Shown here piece after piece: positions 7,035 through 10,452 of a stretch of 10,452 bases of DNA. The notes beneath the pieces were generated by a model that had not been told where the DNA came from, did no database searches, and saw nothing but the letters and a program-made list of their open reading frames with translations. Made by a program: the position numbers and the translations under genes. This DNA comes from Prevotellaceae bacterium (GTDB lineage: Bacteria; Bacteroidota; Bacteroidia; Bacteroidales; UBA932). Numbering within the stretch: the stretch's first letter is position 1; each line of letters begins with the position of its first letter. The stretch covers positions 1 through 10,452 of the forward strand of contig JAITKY010000065.1 in NCBI GenBank assembly GCA_031278135.1, given 5' to 3'.

Positions 7035-8201
7035 CTAAATTTCGTCTGAAAACACCGTTTTTGGCAAATCTCTCAGATTATATTTCGATGCCATCACTTC
7101 GCCGTAAGCGCCTGTCGAGCGTAAAGCGATGAAATTATCTCTTTTAGTTTCCGGCAGCAGCACATCTTTTGCAAAACAGTCGGACGATTCGCATATTGGA
7201 CCTACTACATCGTAGTGTTTCACGGGGGCGTCCGACGAAAGATTTTCGATATGATGATGAGCCTGATACAGCGCTGGACGGATTAAATCGGTCATTCCAG
7301 CATCGACGATAACGAAATCCTTTGTTTTTCCTTCTTTAACGTATAAAACACGGGTTATCAGCGAGCCGCACTGTGCAACGATCGAACGTCCGGGTTCAAA
7401 ATGCAGTTTTTGTCCTGGAAACAGTTTCAGATTTTGTTTGAATGTCGAAAAATACGTTGCAAAATCGGGGATAGGATTAGCGTCGGGTGTCTGATAATCA
7501 ACACCCAATCCTCCACCGACGTTGATATGTTCAAGTTCAAATCCACGGTCTTTAAACCATTGATTAAAATGATTTACACGTTGACAAAGTTCTGCAAAAA
7601 CGGTCATATCCATTATCTGCGAACCGATGTGGAAATGTAAGGATGTCAGACGGATATATTCCAGTTTTTTCAGTTTTTCGATAACCTTTTCGAAATCCCA
7701 TGCGCTGATTCCGAATTTATTTTCCTTTTTACCCGTCGAAATGTATTCGTGGGTTTTTGCATCGACATCGGGATTTATGCGTATTCCGATATTATAGACT
7801 TTCAGTCCCTTCATACGGGCAAGGTAGTTGATGTTTTCCATTTCCGGAATCGATTCGCAATTGAAAGCGAAAATGTTATTATACAGCCCGATTTTGATTT
7901 CGAGGTCTGATTTGCCTACACCTGCAAACATAATACCCTCTTGTTTGGCGCCGTTTTCGAGAGCACGAAAAATTTCGTTACCGCTCACACAGTCCGCTCC
8001 AAATCCTGCGGCAAAAATAATCTTCAACAGTCTCGGATTGGCATTTGCTTTTAACGCATAATGTAAAATATAGTCTCGCTTTTTGGCTTCTTTTTTAGCC
8101 GTTTCGACTGTCTGTTTCAATAAATCGACGTCATAATAATAAAATGGCGTCTGCACTTTAGAGGTTTTGAATTTGTCTACAATTATTGTTCTATCTATCA
8201 T
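7035..8201 (-). CDS. lysA: Diaminopimelate decarboxylase
   Basis: This enzyme catalyses the last step of lysine synthesis: pyridoxal-phosphate-dependent decarboxylation of meso-2,6-diaminopimelate to L-lysine and CO2 in the cytosol. The 388 residues form the two expected domains, an alanine-racemase-like barrel followed by a beta domain (PF02784 and PF00278 families). Visible active-site parts are HYALKAN with the Schiff-base lysine K51, SLHFHIGS (187-194), the phosphate-binding GGGLGVDY (229-236), EPGRS (269-273), the catalytic CESSD (337-341, C337) and GAYGEVMASKYN (364-375, Y366). All key positions are intact. The length is slightly below that of the roughly 415-residue proteobacterial enzymes but usual for Bacteroidota. 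ATG 8201 opens just before the conserved N-terminal region. The gene is convergent with the T9SS gene (164 bp between stops). It lies 166 bp downstream of the same-strand OstA-like gene, so it may be read through or have its own promoter; no clear TAnnTTTG box is visible in that gap. Confidence 0.97.
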   Translation of the reverse strand: MIDRTIIVDKFKTSKVQTPFYYYDVDLLKQTVETAKKEAKKRDYILHYALKANANPRLLKIIFAAGFGADCVSGNEIFRALENGAKQEGIMFAGVGKSDLEIKIGLYNNIFAFNCESIPEMENINYLARMKGLKVYNIGIRINPDVDAKTHEYISTGKKENKFGISAWDFEKVIEKLKKLEYIRLTSLHFHIGSQIMDMTVFAELCQRVNHFNQWFKDRGFELEHINVGGGLGVDYQTPDANPIPDFATYFSTFKQNLKLFPGQKLHFEPGRSIVAQCGSLITRVLYVKEGKTKDFVIVDAGMTDLIRPALYQAHHHIENLSSDAPVKHYDVVGPICESSDCFAKDVLLPETKRDNFIALRSTGAYGEVMASKYNLRDLPKTVFSDEI

Positions 8202-8367
8202 ACTTCTTTTTATTGTTTAATAAGTTATTTATATTCATTGTTTACGTTTGTGGTGGAAATTTTCCCCCGCAAATCTGAAATCGCATTTTTCCTGTATGGT
8301 TGTAATTTTGCGGAACTCCAGTTAATCCAAAAACAGTTATTATACATCTCATTATTATTAATCTTGT

Positions 8368-10452
8368 TTACTTTTTTAAGTTTAATTTTAATTCCAATTC
8401 GTTTATTCGTTTCGTTATCGGGAACGAAGGTTTCGACAACGACTCCCTGACCGTTCTTTCTGACGGACGTAAAAGCCTGTTTAAAACATCGTTTCCTGAT
8501 TTCGGTCGCAAATCGATTTCCCATCTGTATCCCGGCAATTTTATTTCGTCCTCTCTCACGAGGTAGAGAGGATTATTTTTGCCTGTTATTCCATCGTAAT
8601 AACCTATGTGATGCACTTTTCCCGATTCGAAATATATTTTAAACACCGTCGCTTCCGTTGTGTTCATTAAGAAATCACTAAGAAAGAAAAAGAGAGTCTG
8701 TGCATTTCCCATTGCTTCGAAAAGATTTAATTCTCTGTTTTTAAAATGCGCTTTCATGTTTTTTGACTTTACCTGATTAAAATATATAGTGGTATCGGGA
8801 TTTCCTTCGGGAAGAACGACCATCGCATTCCCGTTAAAATCAGCATATTCCAAATCTCCATTTATTATATAAATCCTCATGGAATCCGATGTTATTTGCA
8901 TCTGTTTCCCGTTCCACAAAATCGGATCGTGATATATTCTCCATATCGAATCAAGATTATTGAAATACATCGAATCACTTTTTATTTGAAAATCACTCCT
9001 GTACAGTTTTGCATTTTTGAAAGCAAACACTTCTTTATATGTACTGTCTACATACTGTGTCGAATCTGATATGTGTTGCAATGTATCCGGTGTATCTGAT
9101 ATGTGCTGCATTGTATCCGGCATGTCCGGTAAAATTGAATCGGGAACAGAAGTTGTAAGCGTTATATCAGGTGTAGAAATTTTCTCCGTAAAGGCGACCG
9201 AATCGTTCTCAACGACAGTCATTTTCTTCGGAAAAGCAACTGAATCGTTCTCAGCGACAGTCATTTTCTCCGGAAAGGCAACCGAATCGCTCTCATCGAC
9301 AGCCATTTTCTCCGGAAAGGCGACTGAATCGCTCTCATCGACAGCCATTTTCTCCGGAAAAGCAATCGAATCGTTCTCAGCGACAGCCATTTTCCTTAAA
9401 AAAGCGATAGAATCGTTCTTTGCGACAACCATTTTCTCCTGAAAAGCGATAGAATCCCTCTTTACAACAGGCTTTTTCCTTAAAGAGGCGATAGAATCTC
9501 TCTTAGCAACAGACATTTCTCCTGAAAAAGCGACAGAATCATTCTTTGCACCCGAATCGTTTTTTGCGACAGGTATTTTCATTACTCGCGTTACCGAATA
9601 CAGCGTGTCAGCCCTTAAAAAAACCGAATCTTTATCGTCGTACATTATAATCGAAGGATTTCGTCGCATCAGAAAATTTTCAGCATTCATGTCGAAATCG
9701 GCAAAATCAGCCATAGCAACCGTTTTTTGCACAGTGTCGGTAACTTGCACATTTGAATACAGTTGTCCTTTTTGACCTTCATCTTCATAGTAAATAGTGT
9801 CGGCAAATATTTCTTGTTTCGATGTTAGCATGTACGAGTTGCGGTGAAAAAACATGATATTTTTATCGCTGTCGTACCAACCTTTGTCGCAATACAGGTA
9901 GCCGTTTTTGGACCAGATATGAGTGTTCGAATAAAAAGTGAACAGTTTCGTATCTGTGTTATATTTCATTGAATCCGATTGCAATACATAATCTTTCGTG
10001 TCGGATTGCACCTGTCCGATAAATTCAAATTCTTTGATTTTCGAATAGTAGTAACCTTTTTGGGATTCCAGAGTTCTGAACGAATCGACAATAGTCCCCT
10101 CATATTCGAAATAACCGATTTCCGTTCCCGTATCGAAATCTACTTCGGTGGTTCTGAGGGTCGAATTGCCGTCGGTGAGATACACTATTCGGCCTTTGAC
10201 ATTTGCTTTGCCGGTGATTTCGCTGTATATCATCACGTCGCCCGTGACAATCGTAGCGCCGCTCGTAACTTTCGTATTACCATAGGCTTCGAAAATGCCG
10301 TTGGGCCAAAGCACCGCACTTTCGCATTCCATTATGACGCCTTCATGTTCGATTTTAACATTATAGCGAAAACGCGAAATCTTCCCTGTATCCGATTCTA
10401 TTGTTTTTGTAGTATCGCTGTTGAGGATACGGATTTTCTTTTTTTGAGGAGG
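8368..10452 (-). CDS. OstA/LptA-like protein (probable LPS-transport related), N-terminus beyond window
   Basis: The open frame continues to the right window edge, so the first in-frame ATG in the window (10332) is probably internal: the 40 codons above it (KKIRILNSDTTKTIESD..., then RFRYNVKIEHEGVIMECESA) already read as the OstA fold. In all, 694 residues are visible. Numbering from the edge, residues about 6-285 carry repeating beta-rung motifs typical of OstA/LptA jellyrolls (MECESAVLWPNGIFEAYGN, SDSMKYNTDTKLFTFYSN, IFADTIYYED, FLRADTLYSV). Residues about 290-470 are a low-complexity linker with two tandem repeats. After about 475 come KLYRSDFQIKSDSMYF, DPILWNGKQMQITSDSM, YFNQVKSKNMKAHF and EAMGNAQTLFF, which match the second half of Bacteroidota OstA-like proteins (PF13100 type). 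Such proteins relate to LptA and the LptD N-terminus, which bind lipopolysaccharide in the periplasm; the role here is inferred. The repeat-expanded linker is unusual. Confidence 0.87.
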   Translation of the reverse strand, partial: PPQKKKIRILNSDTTKTIESDTGKISRFRYNVKIEHEGVIMECESAVLWPNGIFEAYGNTKVTSGATIVTGDVMIYSEITGKANVKGRIVYLTDGNSTLRTTEVDFDTGTEIGYFEYEGTIVDSFRTLESQKGYYYSKIKEFEFIGQVQSDTKDYVLQSDSMKYNTDTKLFTFYSNTHIWSKNGYLYCDKGWYDSDKNIMFFHRNSYMLTSKQEIFADTIYYEDEGQKGQLYSNVQVTDTVQKTVAMADFADFDMNAENFLMRRNPSIIMYDDKDSVFLRADTLYSVTRVMKIPVAKNDSGAKNDSVAFSGEMSVAKRDSIASLRKKPVVKRDSIAFQEKMVVAKNDSIAFLRKMAVAENDSIAFPEKMAVDESDSVAFPEKMAVDESDSVAFPEKMTVAENDSVAFPKKMTVVENDSVAFTEKISTPDITLTTSVPDSILPDMPDTMQHISDTPDTLQHISDSTQYVDSTYKEVFAFKNAKLYRSDFQIKSDSMYFNNLDSIWRIYHDPILWNGKQMQITSDSMRIYIINGDLEYADFNGNAMVVLPEGNPDTTIYFNQVKSKNMKAHFKNRELNLFEAMGNAQTLFFFLSDFLMNTTEATVFKIYFESGKVHHIGYYDGITGKNNPLYLVREDEIKLPGYRWEIDLRPKSGNDVLNRLLRPSERTVRESLSKPSFPITKRINELELKLNLKK
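9065..9124 (-). repeat. 30-bp in-frame tandem duplication in the OstA-like gene
   Basis: Two 30-bp copies (9065-9094 and 9095-9124) encode PDTMQHISDT and PDTLQHISDS. The copies differ at a few bases only. They lie downstream of the 42-bp array in the same linker and are unrelated to it in sequence, so the linker has expanded by at least two independent duplication events. Confidence 0.85.
9178..9576 (-). repeat. 42-bp in-frame tandem repeat (minisatellite) in the OstA-like gene
   Basis: Eight head-to-tail 42-bp units run without gaps from 9513 down to 9178, with boundaries at 9472, 9430, 9388, 9346, 9304, 9262 and 9220. They are preceded in the protein by a degenerate ninth copy of 12 residues and a fragment (about 9514-9576). 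Each unit encodes 14 residues of the type xVAENDSVAFPEKM. The ENDS/KRDS core and the following V/I-A are nearly invariant, while the first residue and the P/L/Q-E/R/K positions vary. The two central units (9262-9303 and 9304-9345) differ at only 2 of 42 bases and encode identical peptides. This points to recent duplication by slippage or unequal recombination. Confidence 0.95.

Noticed and set aside
8270..8277. CAGATTTG on the minus strand as a -7 box for lysA
   Set aside because: It has one mismatch to TAnnTTTG, and no TTG lies at the expected upstream spacing.
8225..8524. 99-codon minus-strand open frame between lysA and the OstA-like gene
   Set aside because: Its first half overlaps the well-supported C-terminus of the OstA-like protein in another frame, and the rest shows no family motif.
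9017..9442. 141-codon plus-strand open frame opposite the OstA-like gene
   Set aside because: It is the antisense of the 42-bp array. Because 42 is a multiple of 3, one stop-free antisense unit keeps the whole array open. The repeated peptide mirrors the sense repeats.

Overview
The window looks like a chromosomal segment of a Bacteroidota bacterium, most likely of the order Bacteroidales. Three things point there: a very large secreted protein ending in a type B sorting domain of the type IX secretion system (T9SS), an OstA-like protein of the two-part kind common in that phylum, and Bacteroidetes-type -7 boxes (TAnnTTTG) upstream of two genes instead of sigma-70 -10 boxes. No genus can be named from this sequence.

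Layout. (1) 1-245, minus: the first 81 codons of a family 2 glycosyltransferase, cut by the window edge. (2) 246-840: a 595-bp divergent intergenic region. It holds the glycosyltransferase promoter, a 12-bp palindrome, and a 296-bp MITE-like element with 29-bp terminal inverted repeats and a perfect 10-bp flanking direct repeat. A promoter for the next gene lies just beyond the element. (3) 841-6870, plus: a 2009-residue, signal-peptide-bearing, multidomain T9SS cargo protein, probably a cell-surface adhesin. It carries two unrelated repeat series: five units of about 90 residues and three units of about 260 residues. (4) 7035-8201, minus: lysA, diaminopimelate decarboxylase, convergent with the giant gene. 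(5) 8368-10452, minus: an OstA/LptA-like protein whose N-terminus lies beyond the right edge. It is interrupted by a repeat-rich linker of 42-bp and 30-bp in-frame tandem repeats.

The genes do not form one pathway. The glycosyltransferase, the T9SS protein and the OstA-like protein all plausibly concern the cell envelope (glycan or lipid-linked sugars, surface adhesion, lipopolysaccharide transport). lysA makes lysine and consumes meso-diaminopimelate, the peptidoglycan cross-linking amino acid. I see no phage, CRISPR, toxin-antitoxin, defence or biosynthetic cluster. The most notable signals are the small non-autonomous mobile element beside the adhesin promoter, the repeat architecture of the adhesin, and the coding minisatellite inside the OstA-like gene.
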